A stretch of 64,000 bases of DNA from Thinopyrum elongatum (GCA_011799875.1 CM022302.1:322445114-322509113), one strand, 5' to 3'; counted from the stretch's first letter, positions 1-13,123 are shown. Numbers and translations: made by a program. The notes: a model not told the origin generated them from the letters alone.

Positions 1-833
1 GAATTCTTTTATGCATGATTTGATATCTTTGTATTTCTCTTCGAATTATCAGTTTGGTTTGGCCAACTAGATTGGTTTTTCTTGCAATGGGAGAGGTGCT
101 TAGCTTTGGGTTCAATCTTGCATGATTTCACCCAGTGACAAAGTAGGGGTAGCGAGACACGTATTGCATTGTTGCCATCAAGGATAAAAAGATGGGGTTT
201 TCATCATATTGCTTGAGTTAATTCCTCTACATCATGTCATCTTACTTAAGGCGTTACTCCGTTCTTTATGAACTTAATACTCTAGATGCATGCTGGATAG
301 CGGTCGATGTGTGGAGTAATAGTAGTAGTAGATGCAGGCAGGAGTCGGTCTACTTGACACGGACGTGATGCCTATATGCATAATCATTGCCTTGGATATC
401 ATCATAACTTTGCGCTTTTCTATCAATTGCTCGACAGTAATTTGTTCACCCACCGTATTATTTGCCTTCATGAGAGAAGCCTCTAGTGAAACCTATGGCC
501 CCGGGTCTATTTTCCATCATATTACTTTCCGATCTACTATTTTGCAATCTTTTATTTCCAGATCTATATACCAAAAAACCCAAAAATAATTTATCTTTTG
601 TTTATCTATCTCTATCAGATCTCACTTTTGCAGTTGACTGTGAAGGGATTGAGAACCCCTTTATCGCGTTGGGTGCAAGTGTTTGTTTGTTTGTCCAGGT
701 GTTGGTGATTTGTGCATTCTTCTCCTACTGGATTGATACCTTGGTTCTTAACTGAGGGAAATACTTACCTCTACTGTGCTGCATCACCCTTTCCTCTTCA
801 AGGGGAAAACCAACTCAAGCTCAAGAAGTAGCA
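1..833 (+). mobile_element. Element 0: 3' part of an Athila-type Gypsy LTR, cut by the window edge
   Basis: This stretch is nearly the same as the reverse complement of the LTRs of element 4 (30418-31989 and 43025-44602), including the segments on tRNA-like primer spacing, the purine-rich leader and the terminal motif ending in AAGTAGCA. The LTR ends at 833 and CACTA coding sequence starts directly after it. Only the downstream part of the LTR is in view, so it may be the 3' LTR of a full element or a solo LTR. The 5 bases GGGAC at 834-838 would be its target duplication, but the left copy is outside the window. No coding capacity of its own is seen. Confidence 0.85.
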
Positions 834-2445
834 GGGACCAGGAGGACAAAGAAGCAGTAGATGCGGTTGGGAAACCGGCCTTTAGTGAAATTAGGGGTGA
901 ACGCGCTAGAGACTACTTGTGGGCACGTGCAAGGAGGCGTGACAACGGAACTTATTACTTTGAAAACTCACATGACAAACAACTGTATCGCGTGATGTTA
1001 AAGGCTTCCAAGATCCCTGGAAGGTTCTACAGGAACTCAGGGCCATGTGACATTATGTCCGATGCTCTGGAAACAAGAGAGCCCCCTGGCCGTGCAAGGG
1101 GTATAGGTGTTAATGTCCCGCACAAGAGGGCTTTCACACTCAGCAAAGAAGAAAGGCTCGGCATGAAAAAAGCAAGGAGTGAAATGAAGAAGAATGAATT
1201 GTATGAAAGGTTGAGGAACTACATGTATCCGACTGTTCGAAAGGAAATTGAGGATTCAATGATGATGCAGAAGACTCTAACACTGACAGATAGCCAGCAG
1301 ATGGGAGGGGAGGCGGGCATGGAGGATGCTGGTTATTGCGCGACAACACTACATAAGAGTAGCTGTGCATCAGCTGACGCCAGCGACACTGAGACTACAG
1401 CTGCTCATGATGATGCTATATCTGATCTATCTGGAATGAAAGACAGACTGAAGGGCGTGCTTACACATTATGAAGGTACATTAAAATGTGCAACAGCCTG
1501 GGTTTGCCCACCCTTCTTGGAAGAGGGCTTCTTGTTGGATAATGTGCCATTGAAGCCGGGTTGTGTGAAGTGCTACATGACTGAAGTAAAGCCTGGATTC
1601 AATGAATTTTCCCTGAAGAATGTCCTAGGGGACATTGATGAGCAGAGGACCTTGGGAGAAACACTGTTACATCACATCAAGTGGCCACAAAAGGAAATAG
1701 ACTTCATGGATGAGATCCCTGAAGCCCCGCCAAGAGCAACCAATGTTGCCCCTCAATCGGTGACACTCTTCTTGCCACAGCAGCTCTCGCGTGCTTCCCC
1801 CAAGGAACCTAATACTCGTAATCCGGCGGCTGATGCATCAACCTGTGATCAGCCCACCCGACTTTGTGCCGTATAGTCCATGTCATCGTCCGCCCCAGAG
1901 CAGCCAGTGGCAAGGGCTACAACTGCTAAAGACGCACCACCGGTTCAGATGCCAGCCACTGAAGTAGCGGGGGAGACTCAGCTGCACCACATGCTCAGCA
2001 GACCAACCTGGTGGAATAGACTGCTAAGCAGTCTGATGCTTCGGAACCGCCTGCTAAGCAGTCTGTAGGTCCAGAATCGACTGATCATCAGTCCGTTGGT
2101 TCACAGCGTGATCAGCATACCAATGCGTCAGCACTGCCTGCTCAGCAAACCAACGCGTTGGCATGGCCTCCTCAGCACACTAACAAGTTGGCACCACCTG
2201 CGTAGAAACCTAACATAGCTTTAACGCATGGTCAGCAGTCCGATGCCTCTGCTCCTACAACCCAGCAATCCGTCACAGCAGCACCGCCAGCTCAGCAGTC
2301 CGGCGTAGCTAAGCCATCTGCTAAGCAGTCCGTCAAAGCTTTACCGTCTGCTTGGTAGTCCGCCTTTCAGCCATCCAGACCTTGTACCAGAAGTGCTTCA
2401 AGTACCAAGAAGGAAGCGGGTAAAAAGGATGCACCCGTGAGGAAG
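834..2445 (+). pseudogene. CACTA transposon ORF with Ulp1 domain, 5' coding part (decayed)
   Basis: The frame is open from 834 to a stop at 1874-1876 and encodes a basic, plant CACTA (En/Spm, Ptta-like) type region. It contains the characteristic Gly-Arg-x-Arg-Gly motif (GRARGIG, about 1087-1107), then a Lys/Glu/Arg-rich helical stretch (KKARSEMKKNELYERLRNYM). Coding signal continues from about 1880 in another frame, and again from about 1980 as a Gln-rich repeat with three in-frame TAG codons. The true start is lost: the open frame runs upstream into the LTR of element 0. Element 1 interrupts the gene at 2445/2446; reading resumes at 45112 and then 52811, where the C-terminal protease exons lie. 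The family call is by motif memory; a database search would be needed to name it. No Tnp2-type transposase is visible in the window. Confidence 0.75.
1980..2380 (+). repeat. Degenerate Gln-rich coding repeat (about 13-15 codons per unit)
   Basis: Read in the frame that carries it, this stretch encodes several diverged units built on Ala-Gln/Lys-Gln-Ser-(Val/Asp), separated by Ala/Pro-rich spacers. Examples are PAKQSV, PAQQTN, PAQQSG and SAKQSV. Three in-frame TAG codons fall where the repeat predicts CAG (Gln). This is a linker between the N-terminal region and the protease domain of the CACTA protein. Confidence 0.65.
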
Positions 2446-3938
2446 TGATACATCCATTTTGCACCATGTTTTCCTACTATTATTTATATTGTTTTTATGC
2501 ATAATAATGCTTTATGGAGTAATTCTAATGCCCTTTCTCTCATAACATGCAAGGTTTACACAAAGAGGGAGAATACTGGCAGCTGGAATTCTGGACCTGA
2601 AAAAGCTACGTCAGAGATACCTATTCTGCACATCTCCAAATGGGCTGAAATTTTACGGAGAATTATTTTGGAATATTTAATAAATACTAGAGAAAAGAAC
2701 CACCGAAGGGGGGCCACCTGGTGCCCACAAGACTGGCGCGCCCTGGTGGGTGGTGGGCAGCCCAGCCCACCTCCGGTGCCCATCTTCTGGTATATTAGGT
2801 CTTTTGACCTAGAAAAAAATAAGGAGAGGACTTTCGGGATGGAGCGCCGCCGTCTCGAGGTAGAACTTGGGCAGGAGCACTTTTCCCTTCGGTGGAGCGA
2901 TTCCGCCGGGGGAACTTCCCTCCCGGAGGGGGAAAATCGAAGCCATTGTCATCACCAACAACTCTCTCATCTTTGGGAGGCCAATCTCCATCAACATCTT
3001 CAACAACACCATCTCATCTGAAACCCTAGTTCATCTCTTGTGTTCAATCTTTGTACCGGAACCTCAGATTGGTACCTGTGGGTGACTAGTAGTGTTGATT
3101 ACATCTTGTAGTTGATTACTATATAGTTTATTTGGTGGAAGATTATATGTTCAGATCCATTATGCTATTTAATACCCCTCTGATCTTGAGCATGAATATC
3201 ATTTGTGAGTAGTTACCTTTGTTCTTGAGGCCACGGGAGATGTCATGTTGCAAGTAATCATGTGAATTTGATATGTGTTCGATATTTTGATAATATGTAT
3301 GTTGAGATTCCCTTAGTGGTGTTATGTGAACGTCGACTACATGACACTTCACCATCTTTGGGCCTAAGGGAATGCATTGTGGAATAGTTATTAGATGATG
3401 GGTTGCTAGAGTGACAGAAGCTTAAACCCTAGTTTATGCTCGTAAGGGACTGATTTGGATCCACATGTTTAATGCTATGGTTAGATTTTATCTTAATACT
3501 TTTCTCGTAGTTGCAGATGCTTGTGAGGGGGTTAATCATAAGTGGGAGGCTTGTTCAAGTAAGAACAGCACCCAAGCACCGGTCCACCCACATATCAAAT
3601 TATCAAAGTAGCGAACGCGAATCAAACCAACATGATGAAAGTGACTAGATGAAATTCCTGTGTGCCCTCAAGAACGCTTTGCTTATTATAAGAGACTGTT
3701 TTGGCCTGCCATTTGCTACAAAAAGGATTGGGCTACCTTGCTACACTTTATTTACCGTTACCGTTACTTGTCCTTTACAAATTATCTTGCTATCAAACTA
3801 CCTGTTACCTACAATTTCAGTGCTTGCAGAAATTACCTTGCTAAAAACCGCTTGTCATTTCCTTCTGCTCCTCGTTGGGTTCAACACTCTTACTTATCGA
3901 AAGGACTATGATTGATCCCCTATACTTGTGGGTCATCA
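2446..3938 (+). repeat. Element 1 5' LTR
   Basis: It begins with TGATACATCC and ends with GGGTCATCA, followed 11 bp later by the primer-binding site. It matches 29398-30417 plus 44608-45106 closely over its whole length. It gives the uninterrupted form of the sequence around the element 4 insertion (about 3440-3450), which lets that insertion point be read. Confidence 0.92.
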
Positions 3939-3949
3939 AGACTCTTTTC

Positions 3950-3967
3950 TGGCGCCGTTGCCGGGGA
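3950..3967 (+). other. Element 1 primer-binding site (tRNA-Asp type)
   Basis: TGGCGCCGTTGCCGGGGA just after the 5' LTR. It is the standard Athila primer-binding sequence, complementary to the 3' end of tRNA-Asp. Confidence 0.85.
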
Positions 3968-4044
3968 GTGAAGCGCTCTTGGTAAGTGGAAATCGGTAAG
4001 AAAAAATTTATATTACGTGCTGAAATTTATTGTCGCTTGTTACT

Positions 4045-5003
4045 ATGGAAAACAATCCTTTGAGGGGTTTGTTCGGGGTATCTTCACCTCGACCGGAAAC
4101 ACAAAGAGTTTCCCCTCTACCTACTGCACCTACTGAAAATATTGGTTATGAAATTCCTTCGGGTATGATAGAACAACTGCTAGCCAATCCTTATGTAGGA
4201 GACGGAATTGAGCATCCCGATATGCATCTGATACATGTGGATGAAATTTGTGGATTGTTTAAGCTTGCAGGTTTACCCGGAGATGAAGTCAAGAATAAGG
4301 TTTTCCCTTTATCTTCAAAGGAAAATGCATTGACATGGTATAGGCTATGTGATGATATTGGATCTTGGAACTGGAACCGATTGAAATTGGAATTTCACCA
4401 AAAAAATTATCCTATGCATCTAGTTCATCGTGATCGGAATTATATATATAATTTTGGCCTCGTGAAGGAGAAAGTATCGCTTTAGCTTGGGGGATGCTTA
4501 AGTCAATGTTATATTCACACCCCAATCATGAGCTCTCAAGAGAAATTATCATTCAGAATTTTTATGCTCGACTTACTCATAATGATCAATCCATGCTTGA
4601 TACTTCTTGTACTGGTTCTTTTATGATGAAGACTATTGAATTTAGGTGGGAGCTTTTAGAGAGAATTAAATGAAACTCTGAAGATTGGGAACTCGACGAA
4701 GGTAAAGAGTCAGGTATTAAGCTTGAGTTTGAATGTGTTTAATCTTTTATGAATACTGGTGCTTTTCACAAGTTTAGCACTAAATATGGAGAGATAGTAC
4801 CTCTTTTTGTGAATCATTTGCTGCTTATGTTGATCTCCCTAAGGAGAAGTGGTTTAAATATCATCCCCCTATTAAAGAAGAAATTAAAGAACCGATTATA
4901 GCTAAAGATGAAACTATTATTTACAATGTTAATCCAGTTGTGCCTACTGCTTACATTGAAAAACCACCTTTCCCTATTAGGATAAAGGAACATGCTAAGG
5001 TCT
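4045..5003 (+). pseudogene. Element 1 gag, 5' part (Athila type, broken)
   Basis: The ATG at 4045 opens a frame to 4485 encoding the N-terminal Athila Gag region, with the conserved sequence around LAGLPGDEVKNKVFPLSSKENALTW split over about 4270-4335. A +1 frameshift near 4455 moves the reading to another frame (PREGESIALAWGMLKSML...). In-frame stops follow at 4669-4671 and 4740-4742. The region ends with a Pro-rich linker at about 4800-4998, where element 2 is inserted. The same linker continues after element 2 at 23227. Gag is the structural coat protein of the particle. The breaks make this copy non-functional. Confidence 0.85.
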
Positions 5004-6467
5004 TGATAACCCACAAGTATAGGGGATCGTTTGTAGCTATTTTGGATAAATAAGAGTGTCGAACCCAACGAGGAGCTAAATGTAGAACAAATATTCCATC
5101 AAGTTCTATCGACCACCGATACAACTCTACGCACACTTAATGTTTGCTTTACCTAAAACAAGTATAAAACTAGAAGTACTTTGCGAGAATAAAACTACGA
5201 ATAAATTGCAAGATAATAAAAGTAGGCAGCTTTTGTCAACAATAAAGTCATTTGTCCCTAGGTGATCGATAACTAGACCGATGATCATTATTGCAACTTT
5301 ATATGAGGGAGAGGCATGAGCTAACATACTTTCTCTACTTGGATCATATGCACTTATGATTGGAACTCTAGCAAGCATCAGCAACTACCAAAGATCATTA
5401 AGGTAAAACCCAACCATAGCATTAAGTATCAAGTCCTCTTTACTCCCATACGCAATAGCCCACTTATTCGGGTCTGTGTATTCTGTCACTCACGCCACCC
5501 ACCATAAGCGAACCATAAATGTATTGCAACACCCTACAGCGGGGATCCCTCATGTTTGCGCGACACGAAGGGCACCATAGGACAACACCAAATAAAACAT
5601 ACAACTCACACCAACCATGATCATCTATCAACCCATAGGACAAAACAGATATACTCAAACATCATAAGATAGCCATAGATCATTGGGAAATAATATATAG
5701 CGTTGAACACCATGTTTAAGTAGAGATTACAGCGGGTAGAAGAGAGGTTACACCGCTGCATAGAGGGGGAGAGAGTTGGTGTTGACGGCGGCGAAGTTGT
5801 TGGTGTAGATCGCCGTCACGATGATTGCCCCGGCGGCGCTCCGGCGCCACCGGGAGAGAGGGGGCGAGAGCCCCCCTCCTTCCTTTTCTTCCTTGGCCTC
5901 CCCCCTAGATGGGAGGAGAGTTCCCCCTCTGGTCCATGGCCTCCATGGCGGCGGAGGGGCGGGAGCTCCTCCTAGATTGAATCTATCCCTCAGTTCTCTT
6001 CTGTTTCATGTTCCTGTTTTCTGGCCCTTCATCGTTTCTTAAATTCCCGGAGATCCGTAACTCCGATTGCACTAAATTTTTTACACGATTTTTGCCATAA
6101 ATTATCTTTCTTGCGCCCGAAGAAGGGCCCCAACCGACTTACTGGGAGGGCACAAGACACCTGGGCGCGCCAGGGGGTGCTCGGCGTGCCCTGGTGTATC
6201 TTGGGAACTGTGGGCCCCCGTTTGCGTTGATTCCACCTCCCAAAAATCACAAATATTCCAAAATAATTCTCCGTAATTTTTTATCGCGTTTGGACTTCGT
6301 TTGATATGGATATTCTGCGAAACAAAAAACATGCAAAAAACAGGTACTGAACACTCGATCAATAGGTTAGTCCAGTAAATCATATAAAATGTTGCCAAAA
6401 GTATGTAAAAGTTTTATAATATTAGCATGAAACAATCAAAAATTATAGATATGACGGAGACGTATCA
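5004..6467 (-). repeat. Element 2 3' LTR (left on the plus strand)
   Basis: It pairs with 21754-23221, with high identity over the full length by eye. The adjacent polypurine tract (read on the minus strand, ending AGCTTGGGGATGC) marks this as the 3' LTR. Confidence 0.92.
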
Positions 6468-9227
6468 GCATCCCCAAGCTTAATTCCTGCTCGTCCTCGA
6501 GTAGGTAAATTGTAAAAAAGATAATTTTGGATGTGGAATGCTACCTAGCATAATCTTGATCATATATCTAATCATGGCATGAATATTAAGACACGAGTGA
6601 TTCAAAGCAATAGTCTATAATTTGACATAAAGACATCAATACTCAGGCATCCCAACAAACAATCGTGTCTTTCAAAATATCAACGCTAAAGAAATCTATC
6701 CCTACAAAATCATATAGTCTTGTCATGCTCTGTCTTCTTGACACAAAGTATTTATCATGCATAACCCCGATGACAAGCCGAGCAATTGGTTCATCCTTTT
6801 TAATGCGCTTCAGCTTTTTCAACTCCCACGCAATACATGAGCGCAAGCCATGGATATAGCACTATGGGTGGAATAGAGTATGATAATAGGGGTAAATATA
6901 GAGAAGACAAAAAAAAGTAAGAAAGTCTCACATCGACACGGCTAACCAACGGGCTATGGAGATGCCCATCAATTGATATCAATGCGAGGAGTAGGGATTG
7001 CCATGCAACGAATGCACTAAGAGCTATAAGTGTATGAAAGCTCAACATGAAAACTAAGTGGGTGTGCATCTAACTTAATGAAAAATTCCCACTAGTATAT
7101 GAAAGTGGCAACATAGGAGACTCTCTATATGAAAAACAAGGTGCTACTTTGAAGCACAAGTGTTGAATTTGCATGCCCCTTCTCTCTTTTCTCTCTCTTT
7201 TTTTCTTTTTTCTTGGGCTCTTTTTGGCCTCACTTTTTTTTCTTTTTTATATTTGTCCGGAGTCTCATCCCGACTTGTGGGGGAATCATAGTCTCCATCA
7301 TCCATTCCTCACTGGGACATGCTCTAATAATGAATAATGATGATCATCACACTTCTATTTACTTAGAACTCACAAGAAATAAAAATTACAACTCGATACC
7401 TAGAACAAAGTATGACTGTATATGAATGCCTCTGGCAGTGTACCAGGATGTGCAATGATCTAGCATAGCAACGATACCAAAAAATGGACAAGCCATGGAA
7501 ATATCATGCTAGCTATCTTACGATCATGCAAAGCAATATGACAATGAATGCTCAAGTCATCAAAACGGAAGCGGTGGAAGTTGCATGGCAATATATCTCG
7601 GAATGGCTATGGAAAGGCCATAATAGGTAGGTATGGTGGATGTTTTGAGGAAGATATAATAAGGCTTATGTGTGATATCATATCACGAGGTTTGGATGCA
7701 CCGGTGAAGTTTGCACCGACTCTCAAGGTGAGAAAGGGCAATGCACGGTACCGAAGAGGCTAGCAATGGTGGAAGGGTGAGAGTGCGTATAATCCATGGA
7801 CTCAACATTAGTCATAAATAACTCACATACTTATTGCAAAAGTTTTTTAGCCCTCAAAGCAAAGTACTACTACGCATGCCGCTAGGGGGATAGATTGGTA
7901 GGAAAAGACCATCACTCGTCCCCGACCGCCACTCGCAAGGAAGACAAACAATAATAAATCATGCTCCAACTTCATAGCATAACGAGAGACTATATGTGCA
8001 TGCTTCGGGAATCACAAACCTTAACACCAATATTCCTACTAACCACAACCGTTTACTAGTACCTCCCAAATATTATCATCTCTATATCGCAAAACTATTG
8101 CAAGGAATCAAAAATATCATATTCAGTGATCCACAAGTTTGATGTAGAATTTTATGACTAACCATGCAAATGACCAATTCCTGTTGACTCTCTAAATAGA
8201 TATAAGCGAAGCAAGAGAGTTTAATTCTTTCTACAAAAGACCACGCTCTAATAAATATAAGTTAAGCACAAGAGCATTCCACAAATAACGGTTTTCTATG
8301 TGAAGAGAAACACGCAATCCAAACTTCAAATGATATAAGTGAAGCACATGAAGCATTCTATAAAGCCATACTCAAAAGATATAAGTGAAGTGCAATGAGC
8401 ATTCTATAAATCAACCATGGACTATCTCATACCAGCATGGTGCATAAAAGAAAAATGAAAACTAAACACAAAAGACGCTCCAAGATTTACACATATCACA
8501 TGAACGAAACAAAAATGAAAACATACCGATACTTGTTGAAGAAAGATGAGATGCCTTCCGGGGCATCCCCAAAAGTTTAGACGCATGAGTATCCTTGGAT
8601 ATTTACTTGGGGTGCCTTGGGCATCCCCAAGCTTGAACTCTTGCCTCTCCTCCTTCTCCTCATATCGAGACCTCCTCGATCTTTGAACACTTCATCCACA
8701 CAAAACTTAACAGAAAACTAGTGAGATCCGTTAGTATAATAAAGCAAATCACTACTTTAAGTACTGTTGCAAGCCCATTCATATTTTGTTTTTGCATTGT
8801 AGCTACTGTATTATAACTTCTCCACGCCTTATACCACCGATAGAATTGATAGTTTCAACAAAACAAGCAAAACAATGCATCAAAAACAGAATCTGTCTTA
8901 AACAGGATAGTCTGAAGTAATCTGAACATTGACCATACTTATGTAACTCCAAAAATTTCGAAAAATAATGACAAAATAAACAATTTGCATAGCAGTACTG
9001 TGTAAAAATTTCAGAAACTTTTGACATTCCAGTAAAAATATGTAAAATCACGCACTACAGCCAAAGTTTCTGTTTTTGCACCGCACATACCAACAAGCAA
9101 TCTAATCATACTACAGGCAAATCTTGGCACATTATTTTTATAACATAATGGATTTGTACAAGGGGATAATTATTTTTGTTGAAAAATTTCTGTAATTCAA
9201 GATTCACAAAGTTTCCATGGGCATGAA
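6468..9227 (-). other. Element 2 3' non-coding module
   Basis: No credible ORF. This is the long untranslated region between the gag-like ORF and the 3' LTR. It carries a pyrimidine-rich run at about 7170-7260 (purine-rich in element sense), a hairpin at 8547-8570, and internal copies of the polypurine-tract sequence near 8560-8635. The same order of blocks occurs in elements 4, 5 and 6. Confidence 0.8.
8547..8570 (-). other. Conserved internal hairpin, element 2 copy
   Basis: In element sense the arms are GGGGATGCC and GGCATCTC around a 6-nt CCGGAA loop. One arm has lost perfect pairing. It corresponds to hairpins at 41189-41212, 36409-36431 and 49107-49130. Confidence 0.6.
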
Positions 9228-12200
9228 TGTAACACCCCCAGTGGTTAGCTACAGTTATCCCCTTTTGATAATGCCATGTCATCATGATCAACAGTGCTTA
9301 AACATCACTTGGATCATATCTCTTTTCCAATTCAAATTCAAATGGAAATTCAAACTAAAAGTGGAAATAAAATTTGTTCAAATTTGAAAACTAAAATGTT
9401 CAAAATATTGTAAATAATTCAGAGACAATTCTAAAATTGTAATCAACATTTACTAAATTAATTAAGTGACTCTAACAGCAACAAAACAAAGATATTTAAT
9501 CCATATTCATTTATTTAAAATCCAAATAAAATTCATTTGCCTGCAAACCTTTTTATAACAGAGCTAGAAATAACACTATAAATATGTGGCTAGTTCACCT
9601 ATTTTACAAAAGTCATTTGGTTTAAAAAGAAAAGGCAAAACATAAATAAGAAAAGAAAACAGAAAAAAAGGAAACAGAAGAAAAAGAAAAGGGCCTGTGC
9701 TACTGGGCCTAAGTGGCCACAGTGCCGGCCCAGCCCGCCTAGCCTTTCCCCCACCTCCCGCACTGCTCACCCGCGTCGCTGTCGTCGCGCGCGCGCACCG
9801 CGCCCCGGCCCCCCTGCTCATTTGCTCGACACCGCGCCGCCCCGCGCCCGCCTAGTGGGTAAGAGCCCCCTCGCCCGTCTCCTCGAACCCTAGCTGCTAC
9901 CCATTTGCCCCCGTGCGCCCCTCTCTCTCTCTCGTTCCACCCTTCGCCGAAAGTCGCCGCCGCCACCGTCGTCGATCCCGCGCCCACCGTCCCCATTCGG
10001 CCTCGCCAAGATATCGTAGCGCACTGCCGTCGAGCTCCACTTCGTCTGGTGCAAGCCGTTGGTGCTGGGGAGCACTACACCGAGCCCCTCGACGCCTTCT
10101 TCCTCCTCGGTCCCGACGCACTCCAGCGACGAATCCGGCCATGTCGAGCCCTCCCCGAGCCCACTGCCTATCCCTACCGCACCACTTTGAGCTCACCTCC
10201 ATTTCTCCCCTCTCTCTGCCCTCGCGTACGCTTGCTAGCTAGACCCCCGCCGTAGCCGTAGCTCGCCGCCGCCTCACTGTGTCGCCGCCGTAGCCACCGC
10301 TGTCGCAGCCCGCGCCCGAGCTTCGTCTCGTGCTCCTGGGTCTCCCAGGGAGCCAAAGCACCCCCTGGCTCGCCTTGCCTTGCCCCCTAGCGCCGCCTTC
10401 GCGCTCGCCCGAGCCCCGGCGTCCGCCCCGCTCGCCGCTGGCGACGCTGCGGTCCTCCTCCGGCCGAGCCAGTGCCCCCATTAGATGTGCGGCTTCACCC
10501 GCGTCCGAACGCGCCACTCCGCACGCCAAACGGTGGCCGGAGGGGCGATCCCGACCACCTCCCGAGCCGCGCCGCCGCAAAAACGCGCCCGCCGACGTTT
10601 GAACGCTGTCCGGCCGATGTGGCGCCCACGTGGCCTCCCCTGTGAGGCTGACAGGTGGGCCCGGTGGGTCTCGTTGACCAGGTCAACCCTTTTATGTTCA
10701 CCGCTGACTCTGTCAGGTGGGTCCCGCGTGTCAGTTAGTTTAGTTAGTGCTAATCAACTACTAATTACACTGACAGTGGGGTCCCACTTAGCTAATTAAC
10801 TCTGCAAATTAGTTCAGTTAACCCACTGTCTATGACAGGTGGGTCCCACATGTCAGGTTTAACCTGGCCGGCCGGTCAGTTGACCTGCTGACGTCATCAT
10901 GACATTCTGTTGACGTCACAATGCACTGTTTTGGATAATGTTGATTTAAATAATTAAAATAATTCCAGAAAGTGCTTAAAACTTTAGAAAATCATATAAA
11001 ATAATTCGTAACTCGGATGAAAAAGTTTTATACATGAAATTTGCTCAGACCGACTCAGCTCAGGAGCCTGACGACACCGTTGACGACCTTGCCTTTGCCG
11101 CAGAGCAACCAGGCAAGCCCCCCCCCCCCTTGATCATCCCGATATCGCCCATTCTATTTTCTCATGCTTGCATTAGAATTACTGCTTCTACTGCCTTACC
11201 TATTCTGATGCATAGCCTGTTTATTGTAACCTGCTATTGGTACCTTACCTGCTTATCCTAAACTGTTAGTATAGGCTGGGTAGAGACCAACTAGAGAACC
11301 CCACCTTGTCCCTTGTTGCCCCGCTAGATTAACAGAAGACCCGATCAACGGGATTGAAGACCAGGCCCCGACACCGCACATCACCCCCCCTTAGTTGTAT
11401 GACACTACTGGGTTACTATCGAGTGCCGAGGGTGATACCTCGTCAGCACTTCTGATGTTAACCTTGTAGGGTAGATAATTGGTCGTGGTCATCGGGGGTG
11501 ATTCCTCCTTCCCCACTTCCGATAACGATGCTGTTGTGCAACACCTCAAGTGTGAACCCATCGAGGGTGATTCCTTCGAGTTCACCTTGACGGATACATC
11601 AAGTAGGAATCCAACGAGGGTGATACCCCAGATTCCCCTGATGTTATGGACACATGGATACTTGGACTTTACACTGTTACTTGGAAAGGTGGGTCGACCC
11701 TGAGGGGTACCCGCGTGAGCCTAAGTGGCGAGTGTTGTGGAGATGGGTTGACCTGGAGGTTGCCCGAGATATGAATACGAGGCGTGGCCGGGCATTCTTA
11801 GCCCTTGCCGCAAGTCCTCGAGATGGGGCGACGGGGTCACATCGATCATGAGTCTCTGCTCGTTACCGCAAGCCCCTAGTCCACCAACGATTTGGATATT
11901 TGATTCGAGCAGGCCTCGGGCCTGATAGCACTAACCATCATGTGGGAAGAGTTATGGGCACTCTGCATCGTAGCATCAGCCGAAAGCTCTGTCAAACGTC
12001 CAGTGCAGCATTGTGGCCGGGACGGACCGGCGCCCTCCTGGTGCCTGGCTTCACCCTGCTCGCAACGACCCGGAGTGTACAGGGCAATGGCCCAAGACCC
12101 CTGAGCGCTTAGGATGTAGACCGGCGGGGACCTCTCTGCTGAGCTGTAGGTAGGGTTGCGGTGTATCGTTTGGCCGAGGCCGGGCATGACCTAGGAAAGT

Positions 12201-13120
12201 GTGTCCGGCCGGAGTTAATCGAGCGTGGTGGGTAAGTTGGTGCACCCCTGCAGGGAAGAAAACATCTATCGATAGCCGGTCCTACGGTAAAGGACACTCG
12301 GAGTTGTATCCCGATTGATACAACTAGAACTTGAGATGAGACCTGGATATGTGGCTCTGGGATTGCTTTCTCGCAGGGAGTCGAGAAAGGATCTCTGCCC
12401 GAGGTTGATGACAGTATGGCTCTGGGATTGCTTTCTCGCAGGGAGTCGAGAAAGGATCTCTAGGTGAGGTTGAGACTTAATGATACTACTACTTTATGCT
12501 GTACTAATCTACACTCTTCTAATGCTGCAAGACCGTTGAAGATGCTAGTCTTCGCTAGGACTAGGCCTTCTCCCTATTCTGGCATTTCTGCAGCCTAGTC
12601 CACATATACATCCTCCCCTTGATAATGTTGCATATGTAGTGTAGATCCTTGCTTGTTGAGTACTTTGGATGAGTACTCACGGTTGCTTTGCTTTCTTTTT
12701 CCCCCATATCCTTTTGATGCAACCAGATGGCGGAGCCCCGGATACATCTGCCCCCGCCGACGATCGCTGCTACTACCCCGAGGGTGGATACTACTATGAG
12801 TTGGCCGACGACCAGGAGTAGGTTCGGAGGGTCCCAGGCAGGAGGCCTGCGCCTTTCGATTGTAGTTTTGTTTTGCCCCGCCTTTCTAGAGGCTTATCTA
12901 TTTCTGTTTCATACCTGTACCCAGATATCTAATGCTTCCGCTGACGCTTGTATGCGAGCTTATGTATTCGAGCCCTCGAGGCCCCTGGCTTGTAATATAA
13001 AGCTTGTATGACTTTATTTATGTTTTAGAGTTGTGTTGTGATATCTTCCCGTGAGTCCTTAGACTTGATCGTGTGCATTTGCGTGTATGATTAGTGCACG
13101 ATTGAGCCGGGGGCGTCACA
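9228..13120 (+). repeat. Element 3 5' LTR (3893 bp, carries a 276-bp deletion)
   Basis: It aligns with 15902-20068 along its length, except that sequence equivalent to 17731-18006 is missing at about 11047. A TATA-like motif (ACTATAAATA) lies at about 9575. The stretch from about 9700 to 10650 is strongly GC-rich with many shadow ORFs on both strands. At about 10640-10860 the motif GTGGGTCCC and variants recur. At 11428-11620 the motif GAGGGTGAT recurs about every 60 bp. None of the ORFs is credible as a gene. Confidence 0.92.
12352..12466 (+). repeat. 65-bp direct duplication inside the element 3 LTR
   Basis: A block beginning TGGCTCTGGGATTGC at 12352 repeats at 12417, with about 45 nearly identical bases. 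Both copies also occur in the 3' LTR (19307 and 19372), so the duplication predates insertion. Confidence 0.85.
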
Positions 13121-13123
13121 AGT

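Noticed and set aside
776..833. N-terminal 19 residues of the long open frame starting at 776
   Set aside because: This part lies in the LTR of element 0. The real coding sequence begins after 833 and its own start is lost.
9905..10799. Several Pro/Arg-rich open frames on both strands (and their copies at 16413-17366)
   Set aside because: They lie inside the GC-rich part of the element 3 LTRs, are open in many frames at once, and have no domain.
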